Below are positions 43,571-55,345 of a stretch of 64,000 nt of DNA, piece by piece. The number at the start of each line of letters is the position of its first letter. The first letter of the stretch is position 1. The stretch covers positions 337,104,375-337,168,374 of the forward strand of contig JAVHZZ010000003.1 in assembly GCA_036250195.1 (NCBI GenBank). Reading direction: 5' to 3'. The translations under genes and the position numbers were made by a program. The notes under the pieces were generated by a model that did no database searches, was not told where the DNA came from, and saw nothing but the letters and a program-made list of their open reading frames with translations. Source of the stretch: Mixophyes australis (lineage: Eukaryota; Chordata; Amphibia; Anura; Limnodynastidae).

Positions 43571-44254
43571 AAAAACAAAGAACATAGTATTAAAAATGGC
43601 AGTTCCCCTTTTTTGGAACTACAGAAACAAAGAACGTAGTAATAGAAATGGCAGTTCCTCTTTTTTGGAACTATAAAAACAAAGAACATAGTAATAGATA
43701 TGGCAGTTCCCCTTTTTTGGAACTACAGAAAAAAAGAACGTAGTAATAGAAATGGCAGTTCCTCTTTTATGGAACTATAAAAACAAAGAACATAGTAATA
43801 GAAATGGCAGTTCCCCTTTTTTGGAACTATAAAAACAAAGAACATAGTAATAGAAATGGCAGTTCCCCTTTTTTGTAACTACAGAAAAAAAGAACGTAGT
43901 AATAGAAATGGAAGTTCCTCTTTTATGGAACTATAAAAACAAAGAACATAGTAATAGAAATGGCAGTTCCTCTTTTTTGGAACTATAAAAACAAAGAACA
44001 TATAATAGAAATGGCAGTTCCCCTTTTTTGGAACTACAGAAAAAAAGAACATAGTAATAGAAATGGCAGTTCCCCTTTTTTGGAACTACAGAAAAAAAGA
44101 ACGTAGTAATAGAAATGGCAGTTCCTCTTTTATGGAACTATAAAAACAAAGAACATAGTAATATAAATGGCAGTTCCTCTTTTTTGGAACTATAAAAACA
44201 AAGAACATAGTAATAGAAATGGCAGTTCCTCTTTTTTGGAACTACAGAAACAAA
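43571..44254 (-). repeat. hAT-2 downstream array, ~13 x 52 bp
   Basis: The unit contains AGAACATAGTAATAGAAATG followed by GCAGTTCCCCTTTTTTGGAA and CTAT/CTAC. Each unit has an AGTTCC...GGAACT dyad. It is related to the upstream array at 47695-48790 in sequence and in the same orientation. Confidence 0.92.
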
Positions 44255-44602
44255 GACAACCTCCTTCAACTAGTCTAAATTCCACTGCACAGATGGCGGA
44301 CACCGGACGCACGTCTAAAACCAACATAGCTGTGCCGGTGACATGGCCTGCAGGAATATCTCTGATGGAGATAGAACTAGGCCCCAAAGAGCACATAATG
44401 CCAAAAAAAGAGTTGCAAGATGGAATTGTCCTTGGGCCCTCCCACCCACCCTGATGTTGTTGAAATAGGACATGCACACTTTAACAAACCAATCATTTCA
44501 GCGAAAGGGCCTACCAAACTACTGTGGCTGAAATGATTGGTTTTGTTTGGGCCCCCACACAAAAAAAGCTATTCATCTCTCCCTGTACAAACTAAACTGG
44601 CT

Positions 44603-47600
44603 CTACTGAGGCAAGATGTCGTCCTCATCCTCATCCTCTGATTCCTCTCCCCTTCAGTGTGTACTTCCTCATCCTCACACATTATCAATTCGTCCCCGCT
44701 GGACTCCACAACCACAGGTCCCTCTGTAGTATCTGGAGGCCAGTGCTGTACTTGATTGAGGAATTGATAATTCATTTTTATGAACATCATTTTTTCAACA
44801 TTCTGCGGAAGCAACATCCTTCGCCGCTCACTAACCAGGTTCCCCGATGCACTAAAAACTCTTTTCGAGTACACACTGGAGGGGGGACAACTCAGGTAAA
44901 ATAGAGCCAGTTTGTACAGGGGCTTCCAAACTGCCTTTTTTTTCCTGCCAGTAACAATATGGACTGTCTGACATGTCTATTTGGATGGTGTCAGAAAAAT
45001 AATCCTCCACCATTTTTTCTATTGTGACAGCATCCAATGCAGCGACAGTAGACATGTCTGCAATGGTTGGCAGGTCCTTCAGTCCAGACCAGATGTTGTC
45101 TGCATCCCCGCTAGTGGGTCTTTTAGGAAAACTGAGCTTTTTCCTCGTAGCCTTAGGTGTGGAAGAAAATGAAGGTGGAGCTGTTGGCATGTCACGGTCC
45201 TCTTCAGAGGACAATTTCCTGACCAACAGGTCTTTGCACCTCTGTAGACTTGTGTCCGCCGGAAACAGAGACACAACATACGCTTTAAACCGAGGATCGA
45301 GCACGGTGGCCAGAATGTATTCCTCTGACTTTAAAAGAGTGACCACCCTCGGATCCTGGCAAAGAGTACGAAGGGCTACATCCACAAGAGCTACATGCTT
45401 GGTGGAATCGCAATGGTTTACCAGGTCCTCCCTCACTTTCTCCAGCTGCTTCTGCAACAGCCTGATCAGGGGAATGACCTGACTCAAGCTGGCAGTGTCG
45501 GAACTGACTTCTCGTGTGGCAAGTTCAAACGGCTGCAGAACCTTGCACAACACGGAAATCAGTCTCCAGTGCACTTGACTCAGGCGCATCCCCACTCCTT
45601 TTCCTATGTCGTAGGTGGCTGTGTAGGCTTGAATGGCCTTTTGCTGCTCCTCCATCCTCTGCAGCATATAGAGGGTGGAGTTACAGCGCGTCACAACCTC
45701 TTGTTTGAGGTGATGGCAGGGCAGGTTCAGCCTTTTTTGATGTTGCTCGAGTCTGCGGTAGGCACTGGCAGAATGCCGAAAGTGTCCAGCAATTTTGCGG
45801 GCCACCGCAAGCATCTCCTGCACACCCCTGTCACTCTTCAGGTAATGCTGCACCACCAAATTAACGGTGTGGGCAAAACATGGGACGTGCTGGAAATTGC
45901 CCATATGTAATGCCCGCACAATGTTACTGGCGTTGTCTGACACCACAAATCCCCAGGAGAGTCTAAGTGGGGTAAGCCATTGTGAGATTATTTCCCTCAG
46001 TTTCTCTAAGAGGTTGTCAGCATTGTGCCTCTTACTAAAACCTGTGATACACAACGTTGCCTGCCTTGGCACGAGCAGCCGTTGTGGAGATGCTGCTACT
46101 GATGCAGCTGCTGCTGTTGCTGCGGAAGGCAATGCATCTGCCCAGTGGGCTGTCACAGTCATATAGTCCTTAGTTTGCCCTGAACCACTTGTCCACATGT
46201 CCGTGGTTAAGTGGACAGTGGGTACAGAGCACTGAGGACACTTGTTCGTACTTCTCTGTACATCTTTGGTATCGCCTGCCTAGTGAAGTGGAATCTCGAT
46301 GGGATTTGGTACCGGGGACACAATACCTCCATCAACCGTCTAAATCCCACTCCACTGATGGCGGACACCGGACGCACATCTAACACCAACATAGCAGTTA
46401 CCACCGCAGTTATCCGCTTTGCTATAGGGTGACTACTGTCGTACTTTGTGCTCAGGGCAAACGACTGTTGGATGGTCAACTGTTTGGTGAAAGACGTAGC
46501 GGTCTTACGACTTCCCCTCTGGGAAGATGACCGACAACCAGCAGCAACAGCAGCAGTGGCAATAGTAGGCGTACCGCTGCAGGATTCCTCGGATGAATCC
46601 CGTATTGAAGAGGACTCAGTCTGGCTGGTGACATGGCCTGCAGCACTAAATCTGATGGAGATCATGGAGGAAGTTGACGAGGAGGGTGTTGGTGGTATGT
46701 ATCCAACAGGACCAAGGGATTTAGGTGTCCCTGGACTGCTGATGGTCCTAGCCACAGGTCCTGAACTAAACACTGAATTATGAAGGTTCTTCAGGTGACA
46801 TATAAGTGAGGATGTCCCTAGGTGGCCAAGATCCTTACCCCTGCTTATTTGAGCTTTACATAAGCTACATATGGCCATACATTTGTTGTCCGGATTCGGA
46901 TAAAAATAACTCCAGACAGAAGAGGTGGATTTTTGGGTCTTCTGACCAGGCATGACGATGGGCTTTTTCATCCCATGGACAACAACTGTTTCCCCCCCTG
47001 GTGGCTCATTTATGATAACCACATCAGCATCCTCCTCGTCAAGTTCCTCCTCAGCGCCAGCTACATCAATATCCTTTTCCCGGTGTACAACATTCACACC
47101 TTCATTAGCCAAATCTGTAACTGGACTGTGGGTGATCCTTCCAGCATATGCAGAGGGCGTGCTGGAAATGGTTGAAGGAGCCACCTCTTCCCGTACAGTG
47201 ATGGGAAGGTCAGGCTTCGCAACCACAAAAACCCTTGGACTTGCTGGACTTGGACTAGTTGTTGATGACAGCTTAAGTCTCTTAAATTTGTTAGAGTGGG
47301 GGGAGGAGAAGTGCTTAGATCCATGGGTGAAGCTGAACCACTAGTCATGAACACGGGCCAGGGCCTAAGCCGTTCCTTGCCACTCCGTGTCGTAAATGGC
47401 ATATTGGCAAGTTTACGTTTCTCCTCAGATGATTTTAATTTTCTTTTTTTGCTAATTTTTGGGAACTTTGGGTTTTTGGATTTTACATACCCTATACTAT
47501 GAGATTGGGCATCGCCCTTGGCAGCCGACATTGGTGGCATTTCAGCGTCTATGTCAATGTCCTGACTAGTGGCAGCAGTTTCAGCATTAGGAGGAAGTGG

Positions 47601-47645
47601 GTCTTGATCTTTCCCTACTTTATCCTCAAAATTTTTGTACTCCAT
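44603..47645 (-). pseudogene. Frameshifted hAT transposase (hAT-2)
   Basis: ATG at 47645 (MEYKNFEDKVGKD). The reading is broken: a shift near 47230-47330, a shift near 46226 just before the first catalytic Asp (TTDMWTSG), a shift near 44930 in a run of nine T, and a further shift in the acidic tail (ILPQ-stop at 44603). The BED finger is intact in the middle frame (ICSLCKAQISRG...LICHLKNLHN). The second Asp (VVSDNASNIVRAL) and CxxH (PCFAHTVNLVV) are present. TRCNST replaces TRWNST, and YSKRVFSASG replaces the catalytic Glu with Lys. About 60% similar by eye to hAT-1 in conserved blocks. Non-functional. Confidence 0.92.
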
Positions 47646-47694
47646 TATATGCAGCACAAGAGAGCGTACCCCTAAACCACACACACTTTGGGAC

Positions 47695-48790
47695 TACACA
47701 AACAATGACCGTAGTAATAGAACTGGCAGTTCCTATTTCTTGGAACTACACAAACAATGACCGTAGTAATAGAACTGGCAGTTCCTATTTTTTGGAACTA
47801 CAGAAATAATGAACGTAGTAATATAACTGGCAGTTCCTATTTTTTGGAACTACACAAGCAATGACCGTAGTAATAGAACTGGCAGTTCCTATTTTTTGGA
47901 ACTACACAAACAATGACCGTAGTAATAGAACTGGCAGTTCCTATTTTTTGGAACTACACAAACAATGACCGTAGTAATAGAACTGGCAGTTCCTATTTTT
48001 TGGAACTACACAAACAATGACCGTAGTAATAGAACTGGCAGTTCCTATTTTTTGGAACTACACAAACAATGACCGTAGTAATAGAACTGGCAGTTCCTAT
48101 TTTTTGGAACTACACAAACAATGACCGTAGTAATAGAACTGGCAGTTCCTATTTTTTGGAACTACACAAACAATGACCGTAGTAATAGAACTGGCAGTTC
48201 CTATTTTTTGGAACTACAGAAATAATGAATGTAGTAATATAACTGGCATTTCCTATTTTTTGGAACTACACAAACAAAGACCGTAGTAATATAACTGGCA
48301 GTTCCTATTTTTTGGAACTACACAAACAATGACCGTGGTAATAGAACTGGTAGTTCCTATTTTTTGGAACTACACAAACAATAATCGTAGTAATAGAACT
48401 GGCAGTTCCTATTTTTTGGAACTACACAAACAATGACCGTAGTAATAGAACTGGCAGTTCCTATTTTTTGGAACTACAGAAATAATGAACGTAGTAATAT
48501 AACTGGCAGTTCCTATTTTTTGGAACTACACAAACAAAGACCGTAGTAATAGAACTGGCAGTTCCTATTTTTTGGAACTACACAAACAATGACCGTAGTA
48601 ATAGAACTGGCAGTTCCTATTTTTTGGAACTACACAAGCAATGACCATAGTAATAAAACTGGCAGTTCCTATTTTTTGGAACTACACAAACAATGAACGT
48701 AGTAATAGAACTGGCAGTTCCTATTTTTTGGAACTACAGAAATAATGAACGTAGTAATAGAAATGGCAGGTCCTCTATTTTGGGACTGCA
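47695..48790 (-). repeat. hAT-2 leader array, ~20 x 53 bp
   Basis: The unit is ACAAACAATGACCGTAGTAA, TAGAACTGGCAGTTCCTATT and TTTTGGAACTAC. It carries the same AGTTCC...GGAACT dyad as the downstream array. It lies upstream of the transposase ATG, the position occupied by the 100-bp array in hAT-1. Confidence 0.95.
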
Positions 48791-49196
48791 AGAATATATT
48801 GCTCTATAATATTTTTTATACTTTTTCAATTATTTTTTTATATTTGTTTTTATTTATTATTTTATTTTTTGTGGAGATTTTTTTTACATTTTTTAAAAGA
48901 TTTTTGGCTAATTATCAAATTGATATGGACTTATCAGAAACAAATACAGGACAAAAGCACCACTGGACTCAGCAGCACAGACACTGGCCAAAGCACCACT
49001 GGAATCAGCAGGACAGAGCACTGGAAAAAGTACTACTGCACTCAGCAGGACAAAGCACCACTAGACTAAATAAATCAGCAGGACAGAGCACTGGACAAAC
49101 TACTAATTCACTCAGTAGGACAAAGCACCACTTTAGTAAAGTTATCAGCAGGACAGAGCACATCAACCTCCCTCTTCACTAACCACAGGGAGAATT

Positions 49197-49207
49197 AAGA
49201 TGGCGGC
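49197..49207 (+). promoter_or_regulatory. YY1-like site in hAT-2 5' region
   Basis: AAGATGGCGGC matches the YY1 consensus, which is frequent near transposon and LINE transcription starts. It lies about 180 bp inside the terminus, near a weak TATA-like CGCATAAATG on the minus strand. Predicted only. Confidence 0.4.
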
Positions 49208-49483
49208 CGCGAGCGGGACATTTATGCGATCCAAGTCTCGCGAGATCCAATGCGAGACTTGGATGTCATAGCCTCGGTTTGGCTTCATTTGGCGCCCGGA
49301 AGTTCCCGAACAGTGCTCTGATACCGTCGGATCCCCACTGTTCGGGTGGGCTCGGATTAGCGAAATCTGAGCCCGCTCATGTCTAATTTTAAATTTACCT
49401 CCCCATCCAATACAACATGGTTTTGGCAAGGTCCAAAGTTAATAATTTTTTTTTTGCTTTACTTTTCTTAATGAATCAGGCCC

Positions 49484-51020
49484 AATGTGTTCTAGCCCTG
49501 TTTGACTGGTGGGTGTTGTATGTGTATTCTCACAACTACAACTACCTCTGAATCTCTCTTGGGTCTACCACTTGGTTATAACTCTCTCACTTATGGGTCA
49601 ATTAGCAAACAGGTGCCCCTGCACATAACCACAACATTCATGTAGTGCAGATACTGGAGGTGTAGTGGTGTACAGTTTCCAGGTGAAAATAAATAGGTGC
49701 TAGACCTCTCTTAATGAACAAATAAAGGAAAATAATTATTTAAACAAAGTCTTTTGTCTTCTCCTCTCCAGCATATACTTGGTTGCAGTAAGGTAATCTT
49801 GTCTTGCTCCTTTCCAACACACACTTAGATTTCAGCTTCAGGAGAATTATTAACACACAACATTATCAATCATCTGTTCATTCACAGAATAGGGTGCACA
49901 TCAGGAGCAGACTCTCTTCCAGTGTGTGGTCTCTCTTATTCCCCAATGCTATCTTATCTCTTGTGGCCATAAACTCACAGCCTCTCCAGGTAGGAGCATC
50001 ATGGATCCTGGAGACGAATAGCTGACCGGGAATTTGGCTCGTAAAAATGTAATGGGAACATCTTGTGCAGAATTGAATTACCCTCTTAAACTACAGTTAA
50101 GCAAAATACTTTTCCCTGATGCATCAATGCTTATTGCTTGCTATTACCAAGTAGTTTTATTTGTTTACCATTTTCATGGCACTAGATAGCATTGCCCAGT
50201 TGGTCTCTTTGATGGCAGCTCCAATTTATGAGAATAACTTTAAATATGCAGAGAAAGATTAGTCTGAGTAAATAGTCCGAAAATATGTAGTCATCTGTAT
50301 GTTTTTTTAACTTTGGGTATTTGTTGGATTTTCTTTTGTTAGGTTTTCCAGAAAATTATATGTATCTTCACAACTTCATTATAATTTAACAATAACTTAT
50401 TATAATTGCTGCTGTCTAAATACAACACAAGCTTACCCTAGCAAACCGAAACTGAGATTTACACAATCTCACTCACCTCTAGGTATATACACACTTACTA
50501 GGATTTGCACCAATCCCTGTAAATCTTATGCCACCCTAATTTAGCTATTTTCTAAAAACCTATTAAAAGTAACTCAATCCATTCTGTAATTTTAACAAGC
50601 CCCAGCTCCGCCCCTAATCCTTACAAAATACTGGCATTGTAATTAATTAGTGGAGAGGCCAGCCACCAAGAACAAAGTAAAGCTATAGTTAACGAGGTTT
50701 CCCCATTCTATTTAAGAACTTTACAAAATCCCTTCCCAAAAATAGTTCTTTGGTTGGTATCCCCCCCTGTAACTCCCATCATTATTCAGAAGGGTCCTGG
50801 CACTTACATACATTGATTATTGCCAAAAGCCAGTTTTCCACTCCGTTCCCATCCCGAAATTGTAGGCTGTAGTAAGTGTCCTTTGCGTACGATAATGAGC
50901 GGACATGGCTGCGTTTACTGGTGTATGATCCGGTTCTGGGCAGGCACAGAGGGATTTTGTGTACGATACTCTAAAAAATGGCAGGTATGTGCCATGATGA
51001 TTTAGGCCCTTAGAGTTCAT
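49484..51020. other. No recognised gene
   Basis: Intergenic-type DNA. Overlapping short frames at 50817-51020 on both strands have no recognisable homology. Confidence 0.4.
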
Positions 51021-51150
51021 GGGTTAGATTTATTAAAACTTATAAAAAGGAAAATTGGCCACATTGTCCATAGCATCCAATCAGATTCTAACTATCATAC
51101 ATCTAGTATCTAGTACTTCTCCTTGTTAGAAGTTCTAATAAATCTACCCC
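51021..51150. mobile_element. Diverged copy of the 175-bp hairpin MITE
   Basis: Starts GGGTTAGATTTATTAAAAC, contains CATCCAATCAGATTCTAACT and ends TAATAAATCTACCCC, as in 3394-3568. The right arm is shortened and the hairpin is imperfect. Confidence 0.65.
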
Positions 51151-52786
51151 CTGTGTCTGACCTCCCCTGCCCCGGAGATAGCTGAGGGCCCTGCTCAGGG
51201 ACCTTTACTTGTATCCATGGTGGGCAGAATCAGGCTGGTCTCTGAATTCAAGAGAGCTGTAGTCGTAGACAAATCTGAGACATAGAAAACCTGCTGACTC
51301 TGATCTTATTTTACCTAAATGACCTTAGCGTATAGCACAAGTAACTGTATATTTAAGACAATTATGTAGAAAGTGGTTGCTATTAATATTTTTTTTTTTT
51401 TTACACTAGGTATTTAGGTGGGTCCTGCATCCAGTCTGATGCTACTTGTATTTAAATGTGGAGGATATTAAAGTTAAAGCAGGAACTGTATTTATAATAA
51501 CCAAAAATGTTTTAGAAGACATTTTTAAAAATTGTATTTTTTATTACCTATGATTGACCAAATTTGGAACATACTTTAAACTACGTATATGTCCTCACTA
51601 CTGTACAAAGTTTTTTTTTATCTGAATGATTTGGGTTTTAATGTGACCAGTTGGGACAGTTTACACAGCCTGTTTATTACAGGGGATGTACCAGCTCCTT
51701 GTTATATTGTGGAAGGAAGAATATAGAAATGTCCAAGCCATAGCTTGCACCTTGGTGTGGGTCCTCCAATTAACATCACCCAACCAAGAAGACAGACGCT
51801 ACTTACTGCTGAATGTTCCAGACAGCAATGACTGCACAATTGCAATGTAAGGAGCTCAGATCTTGGCACTGCAGCCAAGAGGTGGAAAATTACTAATTAT
51901 AATAATACAATAACTCCCCCTTTTTTAATTAGAGAAATGATCGCTGCAGCAACAAAATTAGGGATATTACATGAACCACAAAAGTAAGAGATATAGATGA
52001 TATCTTATCCTACTGCTGAAGTGGAAGTAACATTTGTTGTTTGAAAATTCACATATGACCTTGTACATAAAACCATTTGTGATATTATATAGATTTTTAC
52101 TCCAAGATTTAAACCTTTAGATATCCAGTGCATAAACTGGTATTTGACAAATTTTTTCCTTTTTTATTTTCAAATAATTTTTACAAATGTGGTGCTGCCT
52201 TACCCTCTTCTGTTTTTGCATCCCAAACGCTTTCGGTACTATATTAATTGAAATACGATTACCACTTATTAAAGTATCATGGGGGTGATTTAAGGCGTAA
52301 CTTTTACTTTGTACAACATGGTTGATCTGTGTTTAGTCCCAAAACCCAACTCGGTTAGGGGAAAGTTAAAAAATAGATATTACCCTGTCCAGCCCCCTCT
52401 TCCATCTGAGACACTCCGTAGACGTTTCACCACCCACCTTGAAGTTGTTATGTATTACTGTGTGCTTCATATTCAAGAATGTAGAAGCGTTGTCTGACGC
52501 TGGGCTACAGGTTAATGATGATGATGGTGATCACATGTAGTAGCTAACCAGTTCTGATTGGCTGCTTGCGGATTCACCTTTGAAGCTGTTGGCTGCTTTC
52601 TTCACTGCTCATGCCTATATTATAGGATATTGTGGGCTTATTTTTTAAAAAAATAGTTTTGCTAGTTTCATGTGTACGTGAGAAGGAAGGTTATATCTGC
52701 TGTATTACATGAAGCCTAATAGTGAATAAGTGTTTCACTATGAAAACAAATGTTGACAAAAATTTTTGCGCTTTCCAACTTGGTTC
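51151..52786. other. No recognised gene
   Basis: AT-rich DNA. 52515-52600 loosely resembles 32440-32560. Nothing else supported. Confidence 0.4.
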
Positions 52787-52791
52787 TGTGT

Positions 52792-52834
<43 letters not shown>

Positions 52835-52838
52835 TGTA
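52787..52838. repeat. (TG)n microsatellite
   Basis: About 25 TG dinucleotides with two TATG interruptions. Confidence 0.95.
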
Positions 52839-52991
52839 AAAATGTCTGCTACAAACCTGGTACATATGCTATATTACTAGTATTATTATCTTTTTTTTGT
52901 AAGTTAATAAAAAGGGTCTGCAGCACCGTAAATAGACCTTGTTGAAACAGTACAGGGTGACAATACCTGGCATACAATACATGGCATACAA

Positions 52992-55345
52992 GGTATTATT
53001 ATTATTATTAATTTTTATTTATAGGGCGCCACAAAGTATCCGTAGCGCCGTACAGGGACAAACAATGGCACAGTACAAGGTGAAACAGCACAGTACAAGT
53101 AACAGTAAGCACTATAACTCTGGGGGCTCAGGCACAGCATGAAAGAGAGAGAGGGAGGGGAAAAGTGAGTATAGGCAGGTAACTATGGCCCAAGAGGGTG
53201 GGCACGGATGACAGGTTGAGAGTCACTGAGGGGAGCGGAGAGAAGCGAGAGAAGACAGAGGGCAGAGGGACCGAGAGGCGGTGAGCAGAGTAGCTGGAGA
53301 GCGCAGTTAAAAGTGATGGAAACAGGAGGTAGGAGAGCCCTGCTCAAAGGAGCGAACAATCTAAAGGGAGGGGAAGACAGACAGACACATGGATGAGACG
53401 TAGAGACGGGAGAAACGGAGACGGAGTCAAGGAAGGGGGAGAAGGGAAGAAGGGATGAGAAAGAGAGGTAGCCGACTGGTGGGAGTTTAGGCATGAGACT
53501 GGAAGGCTTTAAGGAAAAGGTGGGTTTTTAATGTTCGTTTGAAAGAGGACAGATTAGGGGAAGTTCTGATGGAGCGGGGGAGCTTGTTCCAATGGAGGGG
53601 AGCGCCGCGGGAAAAGTCTTGGATACGTGCGTGAGAGGAGGTAATCAGAGGGGAAGAGAGGCGACGATCATTGGACGATCGCAGTGGGCGGGAGGGAGTG
53701 TGAATAGAGATAAGGTTAGAGATGTAGGGAGCAGTGGAGTTGGCGAGGGCCTTGTAAGTCAGAGTGAGAAGCTTGAAAAGGATTCTGTAGGGGAAGGGGA
53801 GCCAGTGAAGGGCTTGGTAGAGTGGGGAGACAGAGATGGAACGGCGAGAGAGGAAAATAAGCCTAGCAGCGGCGTTAAGTACAGATCTAAGGGGAGCGAG
53901 ATTAGAGAGGGGGAGGCCGATAAGGAGAAGGTTGCAGTAGTCCAAGCGGGAGATGATCAGAGAGTGGACGAGAGATTTGGTGGCATCCTGGGAGAGGAAG
54001 GGCCGAATGCGGGCAATGTTGCGAAGCTGGAAACGGCAGGATTTGGCGAGAGAGTGAATGTGAGGGGCAAAGGAGAGAGAGGAGTCGAGGATGACACCTA
54101 GGCAGCGGAGTTGGGGAACAGGGGAGATAGATGAGTTGTCAACATTGATAGAGAGGTCAGAGGGGAAGGAGGTACGAGAGGGAGGAAAGACAATGAGTTC
54201 AGTTTTAGCAAGATTGAGTTTAAGAAATCTAGAGGACATCCAGGAGGAGATGGCAGAGAGGCATGCGGATACCCTGGAGAGAAGGGAGGGAGAGAGATCA
54301 GGAGAGGAAAGGTAGGGTTGAGTATCATCAGCATAAAGGTGGTACTTGAGGCCGAAGGAGCTGATGAGTGCACCCAGAGAAGAGGTGTATAGTGAGAATA
54401 GTAAGGGTCCAAGGACAGAGCCCTGAGGGACCCCGACTGGAAGGGAGGAAGATGGGGAGAGAGAATCAGAGGTGGAAACAGAGAAGGAACGGTCGGCAAG
54501 GTAAGAGGTGAACCAGGAGAGGACGGTACCGGAGAGGCCAATGGAGTGAAGGGTGTGAAGCAGGAGGGGGTGGTCAATGGTGTCAAAGGCCGCTGAGAGG
54601 TCGAGGAGAATCAAGAGGGAGTAGTGGCCCAGGGCTTTAGCCGAGAGGAGATCGTTCGTAACTTGAGCCAGGGCAGTTTCAGTGGAATGGAGGGGGCAGA
54701 AGCTTGATTGGAGAGGGTCAAGGAGGGAGTGTTCAGAGAGGTAGGTGGAGAGACGGTTGCAGACAAGTCTCTCGAGTATTTTGGAGGCAAATGGGAGAAG
54801 GGAAATGGGGCGGTAATTAGAGAGTGAGGTGGGGTCAAGGTTGGGTTTCTTGAGAATGGGTGAGACGAGAGCATGTTTAAAGGCGGAGGGGAAGATGCCG
54901 GTGGAGAAGGACAGATTAAAGAGGTGAACGAGGTGGGAGCAGGTGGAGGCGGAAAGGGAGCGAAGAAAGTGAGAAGGGATGGGGTCCTGGGGGCAGGTAG
55001 AAGGGGGGGAAGAAGAAATGAGAGAGTGGACTTCCTCACCCGAGGTGGGGCGGAAGGAGAGAAGGAGTTGGTGGCTGGGGGGAGAGGGGGGGAGAGTGGA
55101 GGGGGGAGGAAGGGCGAGAGGGGGGGTGGCGGAAGAGTGGGTGGAGGAGGAGATTTCAAGTCTGATGGCCGCGATTTTAGAGGAGAAAAAGGTGGTGAAG
55201 TCAGTGGCAGATAAGGAGGAAGGGAGGGGGGTGAGGGGGGGGAGACAGGAGAGTGTTAAAGGTAGCGAAGAGGCGGCGGGGGTTGGAGGACTGGGAGGAG
55301 ATGAGGGATTTAAAGAAGGATTGCTCAATCCTCAAAGAAGGTAGT
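52992..55345 (-). mobile_element. L2-clade LINE, 5'-truncated
   Basis: On the minus strand the element runs from about 55345 to a 3' end at about 52992. It ends with TACGGCGCTACGGATACTTT and GTGGCGCCCTATAAATAAA followed by (TAA)n, the trinucleotide tail usual for L2. It encodes the reverse transcriptase frame 55328-53487. The apurinic endonuclease that should precede it is absent. A frame just upstream (55398-55201) reads [18 protein letters not shown], which belongs to the linker before the reverse transcriptase, so truncation lies at about 55345-55400. Confidence 0.9.
53487..55328 (-). CDS. L2 LINE reverse transcriptase, 613-codon partial ORF2
   Basis: Reverse transcriptase for target-primed retrotransposition. 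The order is linker ([16 protein letters not shown], 41-56), fingers ([16 protein letters not shown], 171-186), PLHSTETAL (212-220), motif [13 protein letters not shown] with Asp243 (241-252), motif [14 protein letters not shown] (299-311), motif C YADD (332-335), thumb (KLNLAKTEL, about 370-378) and the L2 C-terminal domain (RLDYCNLLL at 461; [14 protein letters not shown] at 507). All three catalytic Asp are present and no stop interrupts the frame. The first codon of this span is TTG, not ATG: the true start and endonuclease are upstream and lost, so the protein is not autonomous. The Ser/Pro-rich N-terminus matches low-complexity L2 linkers. Confidence 0.9.
   Translation of the reverse strand: MSNPSLNPSSPPSPPTPAASSLPLTLSCLPPLTPLPSSLSATDFTTFFSSKIAAIRLEISSSTHSSATPPLALPPPSTLPPSPPSHQLLLSFRPTSGEEVHSLISSSPPSTCPQDPIPSHFLRSLSASTCSHLVHLFNLSFSTGIFPSAFKHALVSPILKKPNLDPTSLSNYRPISLLPFASKILERLVCNRLSTYLSEHSLLDPLQSSFCPLHSTETALAQVTNDLLSAKALGHYSLLILLDLSAAFDTIDHPLLLHTLHSIGLSGTVLSWFTSYLADRSFSVSTSDSLSPSSSLPVGVPQGSVLGPLLFSLYTSSLGALISSFGLKYHLYADDTQPYLSSPDLSPSLLSRVSACLSAISSWMSSRFLKLNLAKTELIVFPPSRTSFPSDLSINVDNSSISPVPQLRCLGVILDSSLSFAPHIHSLAKSCRFQLRNIARIRPFLSQDATKSLVHSLIISRLDYCNLLLIGLPLSNLAPLRSVLNAAARLIFLSRRSISVSPLYQALHWLPFPYRILFKLLTLTYKALANSTAPYISNLISIHTPSRPLRSSNDRRLSSPLITSSHARIQDFSRGAPLHWNKLPRSIRTSPNLSSFKRTLKTHLFLKAFQSHA

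Larger units (their letters stand above)
42933..49385 (-). mobile_element. hAT-2: full-length 6.45-kb hAT (Ac/ZBED-type), inactive
   Basis: Ends TAGGGGTGTGC (42933) and GCTCATGTCTA (49385; inverted TAGACATGAGC) are imperfect inverted repeats. It is flanked by a perfect 8-bp duplication ATTTTAAA (42925-42932 and 49386-49393). From the right: GC-rich 5' region, ~20-copy 53-bp array, frameshifted transposase gene (47645-44603), 13-copy ~52-bp array, transposase-derived fragments, and a GGGTTTTGGG-rich 3' end. Same organisation as hAT-1 but with a different array monomer. Confidence 0.92.
42809..49483. mobile_element. Palindromic MITE copy 3, split by hAT-2
   Basis: Left of hAT-2, CACATAAGATAAATACTGGT (42809) matches the arm of copies 1 and 2. 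Right of hAT-2, TACAACATGGTTTTGGCAAG and the outer end CTTAATGAATCAGGCCC (49467-49483) match the opposite arm. The left outer end is missing. Family membership is clear on the right side, weaker on the left. Confidence 0.65.

Noticed and set aside
47094..47684. Start of hAT-2 transposase at 47684
   Set aside because: The codon there is GTG; the first ATG with similarity to related N-termini is at 47645.
53592..55344. Several Gly/Glu/Arg-rich plus-strand frames (up to 169 codons)
   Set aside because: They are antisense shadows of the L2 reverse transcriptase ORF.
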